64,000 bases of DNA from Loripinus fragilis. Lineage: Eukaryota; Mollusca; Bivalvia; Lucinida; Lucinidae. The stretch is from positions 77,231,252-77,295,251 of the forward strand of contig OZ026517.1 in NCBI GenBank assembly GCA_964019695.1, read 5' to 3'. The position numbers and the translations under genes were made by a program. Positions within the stretch are counted from its first letter, which is position 1; each line of letters begins with the position of its first letter. Below the pieces are notes generated by a model. It made no database searches and was not told the origin of the DNA. It worked only from the letters and a program-made list of their open reading frames with translations. Positions 34,310 to 47,238 of the stretch are shown piece after piece.

Positions 34310-34711
34310 ATTTCGTGTGATCCTCCTCTTTTGCCATCAAAAGACTTAATTTTCTTTGTATGTGTGGCCAGTGCCAGCGTCAAACAAATTCATTTGGCTA
34401 TACTTTGAATCCTTAGCATTCTTCAAAAGCAGAAACAGCATGTCAGTGTCATGGGATCAAACACCTGATTAAATATGGGTTTAATGCCATTTCACATATA
34501 TGCATACAATGGAGTATGATTCTGGTATATGTCTCTTCCTGTGAAGTGGCAAAAGCAATCTTACTGCAGCTGCCTCTGCATCCTTGCTAGTCAAATGATA
34601 ACTTTGCTCTGATTTTGCAAAATCTATGTTTCTACCGTGTACCTCTAAGAATACTTTAAGATTTCTGACATTGGTCAAACAGAAATTTGATAGGCTGCTT
34701 TTTTGCATCAT
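34310..34711 (-). pseudogene. decayed gene fragment inside the 5-kb element
   Basis: The minus-strand frame 34711-34481 gives VHGRNIDFAKSEQSYHLTS, KDAEAAAVRLLLPLHR and YSIVCIYVKWH. After stops the minus strand continues with DTDMLFLLLKNAKDSKYSQ, MNLFDAGTGHTYKEN and a stop. The spacing of an EAD-like acidic patch with LLL, followed by DTD-M-LFLLL and a -D-GTG- segment, recalls an uncharacterised invertebrate protein family (EEADTR...DTDVLVLL), often transposon-linked. This is pattern memory only and the assignment is weak. Confidence 0.25.
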
Positions 34712-37539
34712 TTGCCACGGAACCTATCCAGTCCTTTGGTGCTTAAGTCCTCAGGTCTTAGATCAATAGTATTTTGCTGCGCCCAAAGAACTTTGTACGT
34801 TTTCTTTAGTTACAATGTTGACTCTTGATGGTTTTGGCAGACCGTCTGAAACAATTTCTGTTACAACTTGAAAGATATCTGGTATATGAGAAAGAACATG
34901 AAGTTAGACATTGCCATCAATAATGTTTGTAGCTGGTTGTTTTTTAATGTCAGTACATTGAAGCAAGTCTTAAAATAATGTAAAACCTATGATTTCACAG
35001 TTTTTGCAGCCATATCATTAGCTGTTGCATTTAAAAGAAGGAAAGTGGACTATAGGTAGAATAGGATAACCAGCAGTTCTACATTATGCTCAATTGAAGA
35101 TTTACACAGAGTCAACAAGTTGATAAGGTGCCTCATTTCATGATCCATTGAAAACACTGAAATTGAAAACACTTGCCTCTGACTGTGTAATCAAAAAGGA
35201 TGTCACGACAATGTCCTTGCTAATTTTTATGACGAGTTATATATGTTACGTCCTTTAATAAGCGCTCTAATCTTAGAAACTTAGTAAATCATTGAATTGA
35301 AAGGGTCTAATTTACGCCTAGTTAATCCTGCATGCCATTGCTTTACCTGCTGTGATACATCTAGTTCGTTTATCTGAAGGGAAAGAGTTACCTCGGTTCA
35401 GCACTTCAGAAGTACAAAGGCTTCAAATAAGTTTTTGAATGCTTGGGGAAAGATAATAAGTGCAGAGACATTATTAGATGAAAAAATGTTTGTTGCATCT
35501 ACGGAAAGGCTACATTTATAAAAGCTAACCAGCTAAGATATGTTTCTTTATCACAGAAATACCAAGGTACATCAGTCCATGTACTCTTTGCTTTTAATGG
35601 AATAGTTTTCCTCCTTGTAAAGCTTTAGTCTTCCTCCTACTTGCAGAGTATCACTTGAAACACATACTCAAAGAGCCAACTATTAGGAATTCATATCAGT
35701 TTCCGAATGTTCCAAGCCATGAATGGCAAAATTGGAAAGTTGATAATGGCTCATCAATTTTGAGTGGACTGGTGGTAAAATTGTATAACAGTAAATGATT
35801 GAAATATTGTGTGATGATTCTACTAGTTGCAAGGAGGCGTGTGATAATAATGATTACCACAGAAGCAGACAACGACAAACGTTTAACATGAGTGTTAAAT
35901 CGATGAGAAATAGTTTGGACCATTTCATTTATCTTATTTTCTTGTACAAATGTAAAACTATCTTTTCTATTTGTGGCTCTATATTAAGCATTATATGCAC
36001 AGTATTATAGAAATGTGTCCAAAGGGTCATTGATAACATCTGTAACAACAGTCCATGGGCTTGATAATCAGAAATGAATATAATTTCTAGTGTTTTGGCA
36101 CCAAAGACTTATAAGTACACATTAAGTGTCCTTATCATAAACTTAATGACACCTTGCAGACATATGAGCAAGACAGACTAAGAAAATTTAAAATATCCAC
36201 ACGCTGTAATCGCTTGCATGTGTTTTACTTAAACGGTAATAACTCTGTAAAACTGGGAGTAGGGCTGTGTATTACCTCCTATAAGACAATATATTTAAGA
36301 TGGAAAAGCAAACTTGGTTTCTCCTATTCATCAATTGAGTATATGTTTGTAAAATCTAATTAAACAGTTTAAAACCAAGTCATAATAGTTGTTTAACTAA
36401 ATGACGATAGCCACAATTATAGCTTTTAAATTATAATTAGGTTCATGTAAGCCACATAACACCACAGTTATCTGTATTAATGTTCAACAGCTTCCATATG
36501 TAGTAAAGACATCCAGTATAAAGACTATAAGAATGTCAATTTATTAGATTATTTTAATGTCTTCTTCCGAAAGCTCAAACATTCAAATTTCTAATTCTCA
36601 AATTGATATAGTAACATATGTAACAAGCTGTTACAGGCTAACGCCCTGACTTACAGAGTGCAAACATTTCTTATTAAATGCACCTTGAATAGTTACATAA
36701 GATGTAATATGTCTGCAGAATTCCAAAGGGGATTGAGCTGGAGCAGGCCCTTACTCAGCTTGATGTCAAAATACTGTTTGATGATTTTACTTATCACGTA
36801 ACGCTCTCTGATCTTTAAAACTTGGTGCCAACTAGCAGATCTATAAGTCTTTATCATACGAGCCAGCTTAAAATCCCTAAATAATGTAAAATATCCAACA
36901 GCTGGAGTTTTTTTTCACAATTTTAGCTCAAACTTTCAAACTACATTTCCTTTATTTGATATAGTAACGCATATAACAAGCTGTTTCAGACTAACGCCCC
37001 AACGTAGAGAGTGCAAACATCCCTTATTCTATGCAGCTTGAGTTGTACTATAAGAAGGAATATGTCTGCAAAATTCCCTCTGGGAGATTAAAGCATTTTA
37101 GGCATATCTTACGTAAAGACAATGAGCTTGCCCATTTATTACATCAGGTAACATATGTTACAGCCTCTGATAATAATAATTTTGCAACAAACTTGCAGAT
37201 TTATGAGTCTTTTCATATAAGCAAATAAATCCCAAACAATGAAACACATTCATCAACTACAAATATTTTTTTAACTATTTTTTTTTTAATACCAAACATT
37301 TCACCTTAAAACTGGGTAGGGGTAGGGTTGTTTAATTGCTTTTTCCAGAAAAAAATATTTAAGCTAGGGAAACAAACTTTAATTTTTCTGTTAGCCAATT
37401 GCATAAGCTAGTCAGACATGGTTAAAAACATTTGACAAAACACACAGAGAGATTGTGAATGTAAATGATGTTGGCCACACTTGCAAATTTTAATGGGTTA
37501 TCTGATTTATGTAACACATATGACACCTTAGGAAGCCGC

Positions 37540-37815
37540 AATTTTGTTCAAATGGCTGTCATACGTAGTTAAGATATCCAGTATGCAGACTATATGAATG
37601 ATTTTAAAAAATGAATATTTCAATGTCTTTAATTTGTAGCCCAAACTTTCAGTTTACTTTTTCTTAATTTGATAAAGTAACGTATGTTACAGGCTCTTAT
37701 AGACTAACACCCCAACGCACAGAGTGCAAACATGTCTTAAAAGACTCGGCTTTCAATTTTCTACAAGATAGGATATGTCTGCAAAATTCCCTTGGGGGGA
37801 GAGCAAACTCATTCT
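37540..37815 (-). repeat. terminal module of the 5-kb element, right
   Basis: Reverse complement of the left terminal module, including ATATGTCTGCAAAATTCCC and a short G-run before the satellite resumes. Confidence 0.75.
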
Positions 37816-37829
37816 CAGCCATCCGTCTA

Positions 37830-38283
37830 CTACCAAAAAGGGTGTTTTTCTCTATTTTTGCCCTTATTTTAACCAAAGCTGAACCAAAAATGGCGTTTTA
37901 TCTATTTTTGCCCTTATTCTAATCAAAGCACTACCAAAAAGGGCGTTTTTTCTCCATTTTTGCCCTTATTCTAACCAGATCCCTACCAAAAAGGGCGTTT
38001 TTTTCTATTTTACCTTATTCTAGCTAAAGTTCTACCAAAAAGAGTGTTTTTCTCTATGTTTGCCCTTATTCTAACCTAAGTCCTACCAAAAAGCGTCCTT
38101 TTCTCATTTTGCCTTTATTCTAATCAAAGCCCTACCAAAAAGGGTGTTTTTCTCTATTTTGCCCTTTTTCTAACCAAATCTCTACCACAAAGAGTGTTCT
38201 ACTCAATTATTTTAACCGAAACCCTAGCAAAAAGTGTGTTTTTTCTCTATTTTTGCCTTATTTTTACCAAAGTCCTACCAAAA
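37830..38283. repeat. 51-bp satellite array, right end
   Basis: About nine monomers. The array passes directly into the 36-bp satellite near 38283 (ACCAAAAAGCATGTAACATAACG). Confidence 0.93.
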
Positions 38284-41193
38284 AGCATGTAACATAACGA
38301 ATAGACACAACAGGACAACTGCATTTAACATACCGAATAGAGACAACAGGACAAATATATGCAACAGGACAACGGCATGCAACATAACGAATAGACACAA
38401 CAGGACACCTAAAGAGACACGACGGGACAACTACATGCAACATAACGAACAGACACAACAGGACAACTGCATGTAACATTACGAATAGACACAACAGGAC
38501 AGCTACATGTTACATAGCGGATGGACACAACAGGACAAGTACATAGACAAAACAGGACAACTACAAGTAACATAACAAATAGACACAACAGGACAACTGC
38601 GTGTAACATTACGAATAGACACAACAGGACAGCTACATGTAACATAGCGGATAGACACAACAGGACAGCTACATAGACACAACAGGACAAATACATAGAC
38701 ACAACAAGACAACTACATATAACATACACACTCTAGGACAACGGCATGTAACATAACGAATAGACAAAGCAGGACAGCTCGTGTAACATAGCTGATAAGA
38801 CACAACAGAACAGCTACATATACACAACAGGACAACTACATGTAACATAACGATTAGACACAACATGACAACTACATAGACACAACAGGACAACAACACG
38901 TAACATAGCGGATAGACACAACAGGAAAACTACATGTAACATAGCGGATAGACACAACAGGACAACTTCATAGACACAACAGGACAACTACACGTAACAC
39001 AACGAGTAGACACAACAGGACAACTACACGTAACATAGCGGATAGATACAACAGGACAACTACACGTAACATAGCGGATAGATACAACAGGACAACTACA
39101 TGTAACATAGCGGATAGATACAACAGGACAACTACACGTAACACAACGAGTAGACACAACAGGACAACTACACGTAACATAGCGGATAGACACAACAGGA
39201 CAACTACACGTAACATAGCGGATAGACACAACAGGACAACTACACGTAACACAACGAGTAGACACAACAGGACAACTACACGTAACATAGCGGATAGACA
39301 CAACAGGACAACTACATGTAACATAGCGGATAGACACAACAGGACAACTACATGTAACATAACGAATAGACACAACAGGACAACTACATGTAACATAGCG
39401 GATAGACACAACAGGACAACTACATGTAACATAACGAATAGACACAACAGGACAACTACATGTAACATAGCGGATAGACACAACAGGACAACTACATAGA
39501 CACAACAGGAGAACTACACGTAACACAACGAGTAGACACAACAGGACAACTACACGTAACATAGCGGATAGACACAACAGGACAACTACACGTAACATAG
39601 CCGATAGACACAACAGGACAACTACACGTAACACAACGAGTAGACACAACAGGACAACTACACGTAACACAACGAGTAGACACAACAGGACAACTACACG
39701 TAACATAGCGGATAGACACAACAGGACAACTACATGTAACATAGCGGATAGACATATCAGGACAACTACATAGACACAACAGGACAACTACACGTAACAC
39801 ATCGAGTAGACACAACAGGACAACTACATAGACATAGCAGGATAACTACATGTAACATAGCGGATATACACAACAGGGCAGCTCCATAGACACAACAGGA
39901 CAGCTACATAGACACAACAGGACAACGGCATGTAACATAAGAAATAGACACAACAGGACAAATGCATGTAACATTTTAAAAAGACACAACAGAACAGCGG
40001 CACACAACATAACGAATAGAAACAACAGGACAGCTACATAGACACAACAGGAAAACTGCATGTAACATAACGAATAAACACAACAGAACAACTGCGTGTA
40101 ACATTACAATAGACACAACAGAACAACGGCGTGTAACATAACGAATAGACACAACAGAACAACGGCGTGTAACATAACGAATAGACACAACAGAACAACG
40201 GCGTGTAACATAACGAATAAACACAACAGAACAACGATATACATAACGAATAGACACAACAGAACAACGGCGTGTAACATAACGAATAAACACAACAGAA
40301 CAACGATATACATAACGAATAGACACAACAGAACAACGGCATGTAACATAACGAATAAACACAACAGAACAACGGCGTGTAACATAACGAATAGACACAA
40401 CAGGACAGCTACATAGACACAATAGGACAACGGCATGCAACATAGCAAATAGACAGAACATGACAACTACATAGCCATAGCAGGGCAACTACATGTTAAA
40501 TAGCGGATAGACACAACAGGACAACTACAAAGACACACGAGGACAACTACATGTAGCATAACGAATAGACACAACAGGACAACGGCATGCAACATAACGA
40601 ATAGACACAACAGGTCAACTACATAGACATAGCAGGACAACTACATGTAAAAAAGCGGATAGACACAACAAGATAACTACATAGACACAACAGGACAACT
40701 ACATCTAACATAAGGAATAGACACAACAAGACAACGGCATGCTACATAACGAATAAACACAATAGGACAACTGCATGTAACATAACGAATAGACACAAAA
40801 GGACAACTGCCTGACACATAACGAATAGACACAACAGGACAACGGCATGCAACATAACTATCAGACACAAAAGGACAACTTCATAGACATTGCAGGACAA
40901 CTACATGTAAAAAGCGAATAGACACAACAGGATAACTACATTCACAGAGCAGGACAACTGCATGTAACATAACCAAAAAACTTTACAGGACAACTACATA
41001 GACACAACAGGACAATTACATAGACACAACAGGACAACTACTTGTAACATAACGAAACGATTTAACAGAACAACTGAATGTAACATAACGAATAAACACA
41101 ACAGGACAGCTACATAGACACAACAGGACAACTGCATGTAACATAACGAATAGACACAGTGCGACAACTACTAAAACACAACAAGACATCTAC
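38284..41193. repeat. 36-bp satellite array, left block
   Basis: The monomer is AACATAGCGGATAGACACAA followed by CAGGACAACTACATGT, with a common variant AACATAACGAATAG. Partial 22-24 bp units (AGACACAACAGGACAACTACAT) are interspersed. The 36-bp period equals 12 codons, which produces long open frames on the minus strand with period VTCSCPVVSIRY. These are not genes. Unlike a CRISPR, there are no unique spacers. Confidence 0.96.
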
Positions 41194-41577
41194 ATCTACT
41201 TTGAAGCCAGGGAACCAGTACTTGTGATAAACATTGTTAAAATATCGCTGTGATAAAAACTTAGATTTCTCGTTAAATCTAAGACCAATAAATATGAAAC
41301 TTTGAGGACTTTGTGATCATTAAACGGATTTCAGGAATACTGAATATTATGAGTGAGTCTGCTGTTCTTTTTCCATTATTTTGAAGTGAAAATAAACAAT
41401 AGTAAGACAATGGACTCATATAGTGGCCCATACTAACACGCCCTAAGGCCATTTTGTTACAATACAGTGAATACTTCAATTCTAATACGGGTCACGCTCG
41501 TTCAGTATCTGAACAAGGGAGAAAACTCTGTGTAAAACGCTCCTATCATTACAACTGTAACTGCAGCGATTACAACA
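41194..41577 (+). other. LINE 5' untranslated leader
   Basis: About 380 bp between the end of the 36-bp satellite and the ORF1 start. It presumably contains an internal promoter, but I see no diagnostic motif. ORF1 starts at ATGACTACTGATCAAAG. Confidence 0.6.
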
Positions 41578-43527
41578 ATGACTACTGATCAAAGACTTCT
41601 GAATGCAGAGGAGTCTCTCAAGGAGAAGCACATCTCCATAATAAATGGGATGTCTCAGACGGAGCTCAAACAATTCAGAAAGTATGAATACAAAAAGACC
41701 ATCATGAGCGAAATGGGAGATCTCCTACTCGACTTCCAAAAGAAGCAATATGATCAAACTGCTCAGTGTGTTGTTAACTTCCTTTACAGCGAAGTACAGT
41801 CCCTTCTCCGCAAACCTCAGCTCACAGAGGCTACTACAAATTTGCTGTCTGATACGTTGTTACATGATCTTGACTCAACCTTGGAAACAGAATCTGTGAC
41901 TGATGTGTGTCAAAGTAACTCTGATCAGCATCTAGAGACAGGAGCAGATAATTCCGAACAAACTAATGAAAATGCATTAGATCTAAATGACAGCATTACT
42001 AAATTAAAGGAGTTTGCGTCAACAGAGACACATTGTCCAACGTCTTCTGGTTATGACAAATCTGAACCAGCTAATCCAAATAAAAACGCCAAATGCTGTG
42101 ACGTTTGCAAAGTGAAATCCACAACGAAAAAGAAATACGATGAGATTCGATGCTCATTCTGTATGGAATGGTATCACGAGTTGTGCGTTGGTATCAAAAA
42201 GGACGATCCTATTGGATTATGGGTATGTTTGGTCTGTCGAAATGTCCCTAAAGATCTTAAAAAGGATATTAATAGTATACAACATGAAATTGAGAAAATT
42301 AAAAAATGTACTTTATCTGCTGTTAGCGCAATCACAGGGTTAGCAACAAAGTTAGAACAAAATATTGGTAGCCTGAAAGACCAATTAACGGCTGTGTCAA
42401 GACAAATTAACAGTAAAGATCTGTGTATCTCAGAATCAATTGAGAATCTACAAACAACAACAAATAATCTGAAATCATCAATGGAACAGAAAACTAATCA
42501 AATATTTAACAAGTCAACAGCCGTGTATGATAAGCTAAAATCTCACACAGAAACCCTCAAAACCATAACATGTACCTCTCCAAAACCTCAGAGTGTGGAT
42601 CAAACTAAGTCAGTTAAACAACAAAGTATACCAAAGGCGAAAAACAGTAAAAACAATACTAATCCTAAATCTACAACATCTGTGATAATTAGGAAACCAA
42701 CAAGCAAAACCAAAAGCTCACGCCTATTTAACAGTCAAATCAATACAAATAAACTTCTGAAACAAAACCAATCTATGGCATCAACTAAATTCTCAAATGA
42801 AAAAGATGACCCCATAGACCTGACCGAGAAGAAGTACATAAAACAGTCAACATTACTTGTTGGAAGTTCAATTCTGAAAGGTGTCAAAACAAATGAACTT
42901 GAACCTAATGTGACAGTGAGATCTTTTTCAGGGGCGACTACTGTGACTCTTAAAGATAAACTCAGTAACTATAATATTGAGAATTGTAAAACTGTCATCT
43001 TACACATCGGCGGTAATGATGCTGACAATGGTAAAGACTTGGATACTTTCTGTGACGATTACATCTCACTACTTGAAAGTTTAGCAGAGGATGACCGCCA
43101 TATAATTGTATCTGGTCTAGTACCAAGGAGGGGCATTGACCTTGAGCCCTATAATGAACAACTCAAATCATTATGCGATGAAAATAACATTGACTTTGTG
43201 AACCATTTTGACAGTTTCCTTGAGTCAGGCAAATTGCAACACTCTTATTATAGACATGACAAAGTTCATTTGAATGTTAATGGCATTGGAAAACTTCTAT
43301 CAAATGTGAACAATGTGTACAAAGTAACACAATCAACCCCAAAAAGGCGATTTTTGTCATACAGAGGAAGGTCACAACATATTGGTAAATGGTCTGGCCC
43401 TCCTTCAAACAGAGGTCCTCGCCCATTTCCCCAATATTGTCACATCTGCTGTATACGAGGTCATAGCACTCAGGAATGCTGGTTCAATAGTAGGAACGCT
43501 GGTATGACGAGTTTCTCATCATACTAG
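41578..43527 (+). CDS. LINE ORF1: PHD-type finger, coiled coil, SGNH/GDSL-type esterase, CCHC knuckle
   Basis: 649 residues, uninterrupted. A Cys/His-rich finger at about residues 173-222 has the PHD order C-x2-C ... C-x2-C ... H-x2-C ... W-x-C-x2-C (CCDVCK, CSFCMEWYHELC, WVCLVC). A heptad-rich, Lys/Ser/Thr-rich region follows at about 225-410. An SGNH hydrolase domain spans about 425-580, with LVGSSIL (nucleophile Ser block), HIGGND (block III) and DKVHLN (catalytic Asp-x2-His block). A CCHC knuckle, CHICCIRGHSTQEC, lies at about 621-634. Such ORF1 proteins in CR1 elements are thought to bind element RNA; the role of the esterase is unclear. Key residues appear intact. Confidence 0.9.
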   Translation: MTTDQRLLNAEESLKEKHISIINGMSQTELKQFRKYEYKKTIMSEMGDLLLDFQKKQYDQTAQCVVNFLYSEVQSLLRKPQLTEATTNLLSDTLLHDLDSTLETESVTDVCQSNSDQHLETGADNSEQTNENALDLNDSITKLKEFASTETHCPTSSGYDKSEPANPNKNAKCCDVCKVKSTTKKKYDEIRCSFCMEWYHELCVGIKKDDPIGLWVCLVCRNVPKDLKKDINSIQHEIEKIKKCTLSAVSAITGLATKLEQNIGSLKDQLTAVSRQINSKDLCISESIENLQTTTNNLKSSMEQKTNQIFNKSTAVYDKLKSHTETLKTITCTSPKPQSVDQTKSVKQQSIPKAKNSKNNTNPKSTTSVIIRKPTSKTKSSRLFNSQINTNKLLKQNQSMASTKFSNEKDDPIDLTEKKYIKQSTLLVGSSILKGVKTNELEPNVTVRSFSGATTVTLKDKLSNYNIENCKTVILHIGGNDADNGKDLDTFCDDYISLLESLAEDDRHIIVSGLVPRRGIDLEPYNEQLKSLCDENNIDFVNHFDSFLESGKLQHSYYRHDKVHLNVNGIGKLLSNVNNVYKVTQSTPKRRFLSYRGRSQHIGKWSGPPSNRGPRPFPQYCHICCIRGHSTQECWFNSRNAGMTSFSSY

Positions 43528-43752
43528 GATACCGCCGGGCGTATAAAATTCACACAGTCAAATAAGACTTGTCAATATGAATCGTCAACAAAAAATGTTT
43601 CCCAGGAAGATTCACGTCATCCCAGTGATCTCTCTATTGAAGATGGGCCTCGATGCGAAACAGTACATAATAATCTAAATGAAACTTCCGGTACATTAAC
43701 CAATATATCTACTTGCGTCTATTCGCCAAGACAGACTGCTAATAACTCTGAT

Positions 43753-46599
43753 TTGACATTTTCCTCAAAAGGTTTACATTTTTGTAATTTAAATATTCAG
43801 CACATTATACCAAAAGCAGATGAGCTCCGGGCTATTATGGCAAACGATAAGTGTCCTGACATTCTAGGACTATGTGAAACATTCCTAAATCCTAGCATTA
43901 TAGATTCGCAGGTAGAGATAGATGGTTATGACCTTATTCGTAAGGATAGGATAGATACACAGAACAAAGCAGGCGGTGGTCTAATTCTGTACATCAGGAA
44001 TTGGATTAAATTCAAACGTAGACCTGAATATGAAATATCAAAAATAGAAACCATTTGGGCTGAAATTGAATTACCAAATTCTAAACCATTTCTACTATGT
44101 TCTGTTTATCGTCCACCAAGTGTTCACAGTGAATGGATTGATTTATTTGAAGAAGAGCTTTCTATTGCACAGGCAACCGGCTTAGAATATTTACTGATGG
44201 GGGATTTCAATATTGACTTAAACCCATGCACAAATAATAAATGGTCAAACTTATTACAACTGTTTGACCTTACACAACTTGTCCAAGAGCCAACAAGAGT
44301 CACACAGTCAAGTGCTTCATTAATTGATCATGTGTACTCATCTCATCCTGAAAATATATCCAGCTGTTTCGTCTCAAAACTTTCAATCAGTGATCATTTC
44401 CCTGTTTGTTTCTCTCGAAAAATTAAAAACAGAATCTCTAAAAATCAGCATATAACGACTTCTTACCGATGCTTTAAACATTTTAATGAGGATAATTTCC
44501 TTGCCGAACTATGGAATGATCTGGAAACCTTCGTACCAGACAAAGAATCGATTGATGACGATATGGCCATGTGGTCCTCCATACTTTTGAAACATCTAAA
44601 TAAACATGCCCCCATTAAAACCAAACGTGTCAAAACCAAACGGATGCCTGATTGGTTCACCCAAGACATTGTACAAATGCAAAATGCACGAGACAATAGT
44701 AAACGGCTGAAACAATGGACTGAATACAGGATATGCAGAAATAAAACTAAACAGTTAATTAGAGCTGCGAAACGTAAATATTTCACCGAATCCGTCTCTA
44801 ACTCTAAAGACACAAAACATATTTGGGCACATTTGCGTACAGTTAATGGTGACACAAAGGCTTCCAGTAAACATCTGCCCCAAGAATTAACCATTGATAA
44901 TAAAACATTTACAAAATCTGAAGACATAGCCCATAAATTAAACTCCTACTTCACTTCAATAGCTAATATCATAAACGTAAATGATAGTGATACTCCAGCT
45001 CTAAACACTGAAAAGATAAGTAACCTTGTTGAAAACAAGGTACCAGCTGACACCTTCTTTACTATCCCTCTCATAACATCAGAACAAGTTTCCACTTATA
45101 TAAATAAGCTGGAATCTTCCAAGGCAACTGGTTAAGATGGTCTAAGCTCAAGGGTGTTAAAAATGACAGCCTCACTTATCTCTCCTTCTATCGCCATGCT
45201 GATTAATAAAAGCATAAAGACAGGTACATTTCCATTTCAGCTTAAGCAAGCAAAAGTACATCCAATTTTTAAAGGTGGGACTAAATCAGACCCATCTAAC
45301 TACAGGCCAATTTCAATTTTACCCACTGTGTCAAAAATATTTGAAAAACATATAAACAAGCACCTGATGGGATATTTGAACAAACACAAACTTTTGCATG
45401 AAAGCCAGTCAGGTTTTCGTCATAAACACAGCTGCCAAACTGCGTTAATCAAGCTCATTGATAGTTGGGCAGAATGTATTGACAGAGGGGATTTGATTGG
45501 TGCTCTGTTCCTTGATTTCCGCAAAGCTTTTGATCTAGTGGACCACTCGATCCTGATCAAGAAACTTTCTATATATAAATTTAGTTCTTCAGCTATCCAA
45601 TGGTTTAAATCGTACTTAAATAATCGCCAGCAAACAATAGAATATGACAAGGGCTTTACAGATTTCCTAAACATATTGTCAGGTGTCCCACAAGGATCTA
45701 TACTTGGTCCAACATTATTTCTTCTTTTTATAAACGATTTACCACTCTGTTTTGAACACTGCTCGTCAGATCTTTATGCTGATGATACTACAGTTCACAC
45801 TAAAGATAGCAGCGTAAACAACATCGAGCATAATATCATGTATGATCTTAAAAATGCAATCGAATGGAGTAAACCTAATAAAATGCAACTTCATTATGGT
45901 AAAACCACATGCATGCTTGTTGGAACTAGACAAAGACTAAACATGTCCCACAAATTAAACATCCAGGCAAATAATATCTGCATCCAAAACGTCTCAAAGC
46001 AGAAACTTCTTGGAATTTACATTGATGAAAGTTTGACATGGTCATCACATATCGACTATCTATGTTCACACATCTCCACGAAGATATCACTTCTTCGCAA
46101 CCTATCAAAATACGTTCCGGTTAAAGTACTTAAAATGTTTTATCAGAGCTATATCCTTCCTTGCATCGATTATGGCTCTATAACGTGGGGGTCGGCATCT
46201 TCTTCAAATATTGAACGCCTGAATAAATTACAAAAGCGAGCAGCTCGGATAATATTACGCACTGATTTTAATACTCCATCTCAAGAGATGTTTCAAGAAC
46301 TTGGATGGTCACCAGTGCCAAATAGAATTAAATACAATAAAGCAGTACTCACTTACAGAGCGCTGAATAATCTGACACCAGCTTATATCACAAACTTATT
46401 GAAACCGATGTCACAGGTACATTCTTTAAACCTAAGATCATCTGAAAATGGCTCCTTGTATGTACCAAAATCGCGTACATCTTTATATAGTGGTTCATTC
46501 TCTTGCTCAGCTCCTAGGTTATGGAATGCTCTACCTCAGAGTGTTAGAGAGGCAGGTTCCCTGGACAGTTTTAAGAAAAACCTCAAGAACAACTTATAG
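43753..46599 (+). pseudogene. LINE ORF2: APE endonuclease and reverse transcriptase, one in-frame TAA
   Basis: 948 codons with a single TAA at 45133-45135, inside KATG-stop-DGLS where related elements have a residue such as leucine; a one-base change would explain it. Endonuclease (about residues 8-220): LNIQHI, GLCETFLN, GGGLILYIRN, YRPPS, GDFNID, LIDHVYSS and SDHFPV, all catalytic blocks present. Reverse transcriptase (about 490-770): NYRPISILP, QSGFR, FLDFRKAFDLVDH (motif A), SGVPQGSILGPTLF (motif B) and LYADDTT (motif C). The C-terminal region ends SVREAGSLDSFKKNLKNNL. It acts by nicking target DNA and priming reverse transcription there. Apart from the stop it looks complete, so decay is recent. 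The true start may lie slightly upstream of 43753. Confidence 0.9.
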
Positions 46600-47238
46600 A
46601 TTTTACTTACTTTAACTAGCATACAATGCAATGTATATATGTATTTTATATGTATGCATAAGGCTTTTAAGCATTTTCCTTGACCAAACACCATTAGATA
46701 CTGTGCTGGGCTAAGCCAAGTATAATGCAACAGTTTTGCAGAGAGCTTGCTGTTTGGACATTGGTATCCGCCACAAGCTCCCTGTTCTACTGTGCATTGA
46801 ATTCCGTTTGGCTTTTCACAGTATGGATACACGGTTGTTTGTTGTATTAGGCCAACAATTGCAAATTGTTAATATCAACGTATATGTGTGTATGCGATGC
46901 ATATTTTAATTATGCTTAGCTAACTCCTAGATGTTTTATACGCTCGCACAAGACACATTGAAATTGCATTTTTAATTAGGGCAAATCGTTACTTTTATAA
47001 GCAGGTTTAAGTATTTCTGTCCCTTTTAAAATATGTACTTATAAGGTGTCTTAAGATTTTGAAATGTCTTTTACACCCAGGCATTATGCCACTATTTTTG
47101 TTTTAAATGGACATTGTAGCAATGTCTGTTTTATTGTATATATGTATGTAGATATTTATAGAGGGCCGCAAGGTAGAATAGCTTATGTGCTAATTGTGAC
47201 ACCCTCTCAAAATAATGTATAAATAAATAAAATAAATG
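46600..47238 (+). other. LINE 3' untranslated region with terminal stem-loop and tail
   Basis: About 560 bp of AT-rich sequence, then a short stem (AGAGGG at 47160-47165 pairing with CCCTCT at 47202-47207) directly before the AAATAAATAAAATAAA tail. A 3' stem-loop next to the repeat tail is a plausible recognition site for the element's own reverse transcriptase. Confidence 0.6.

Larger units (their letters stand above)
32832..37829. mobile_element. 5-kb element with long inverted termini, inserted in the satellite
   Basis: The satellite monomer is interrupted after ACCAAAGCCCTA (32831) and resumes with TACCAAAAAGGG (37830), consistent with a TA or CTA target duplication. The ends are inverted: a C-run, GGGAATTTTGCAGACATATC, GATGTTTGCACTCTGTG and CATATGTTAC occur at the left and, reverse-complemented, at the right, with similarity continuing for about 250 bp. 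Extra copies of this terminal module lie at about 33960 (forward), 36730 and 37080 (reverse). No intact transposase is visible. It looks like a decayed DNA transposon or foldback element of unknown superfamily. Confidence 0.75.
41194..47238 (+). mobile_element. CR1-like LINE, nearly intact and full length
   Basis: A 6-kb non-LTR retrotransposon inserted in the 36-bp satellite. It has a 5' leader (41194-41577), ORF1 (41578-43527), a 225-bp spacer, ORF2 (43753-46599, one internal stop) and a 3' untranslated region ending in a short stem-loop and an AATAAATAAAATAAA-type tail. The ORF1 layout (PHD-type finger, esterase, zinc knuckle) with APE endonuclease and reverse transcriptase in ORF2 and a microsatellite-like tail instead of a poly(A) tail fits the CR1/L2 group. 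I could not define a target-site duplication within the repetitive flanks. Confidence 0.88.

Noticed and set aside
44463..44927. 154-codon minus-strand frame
   Set aside because: Antisense shadow of LINE ORF2.
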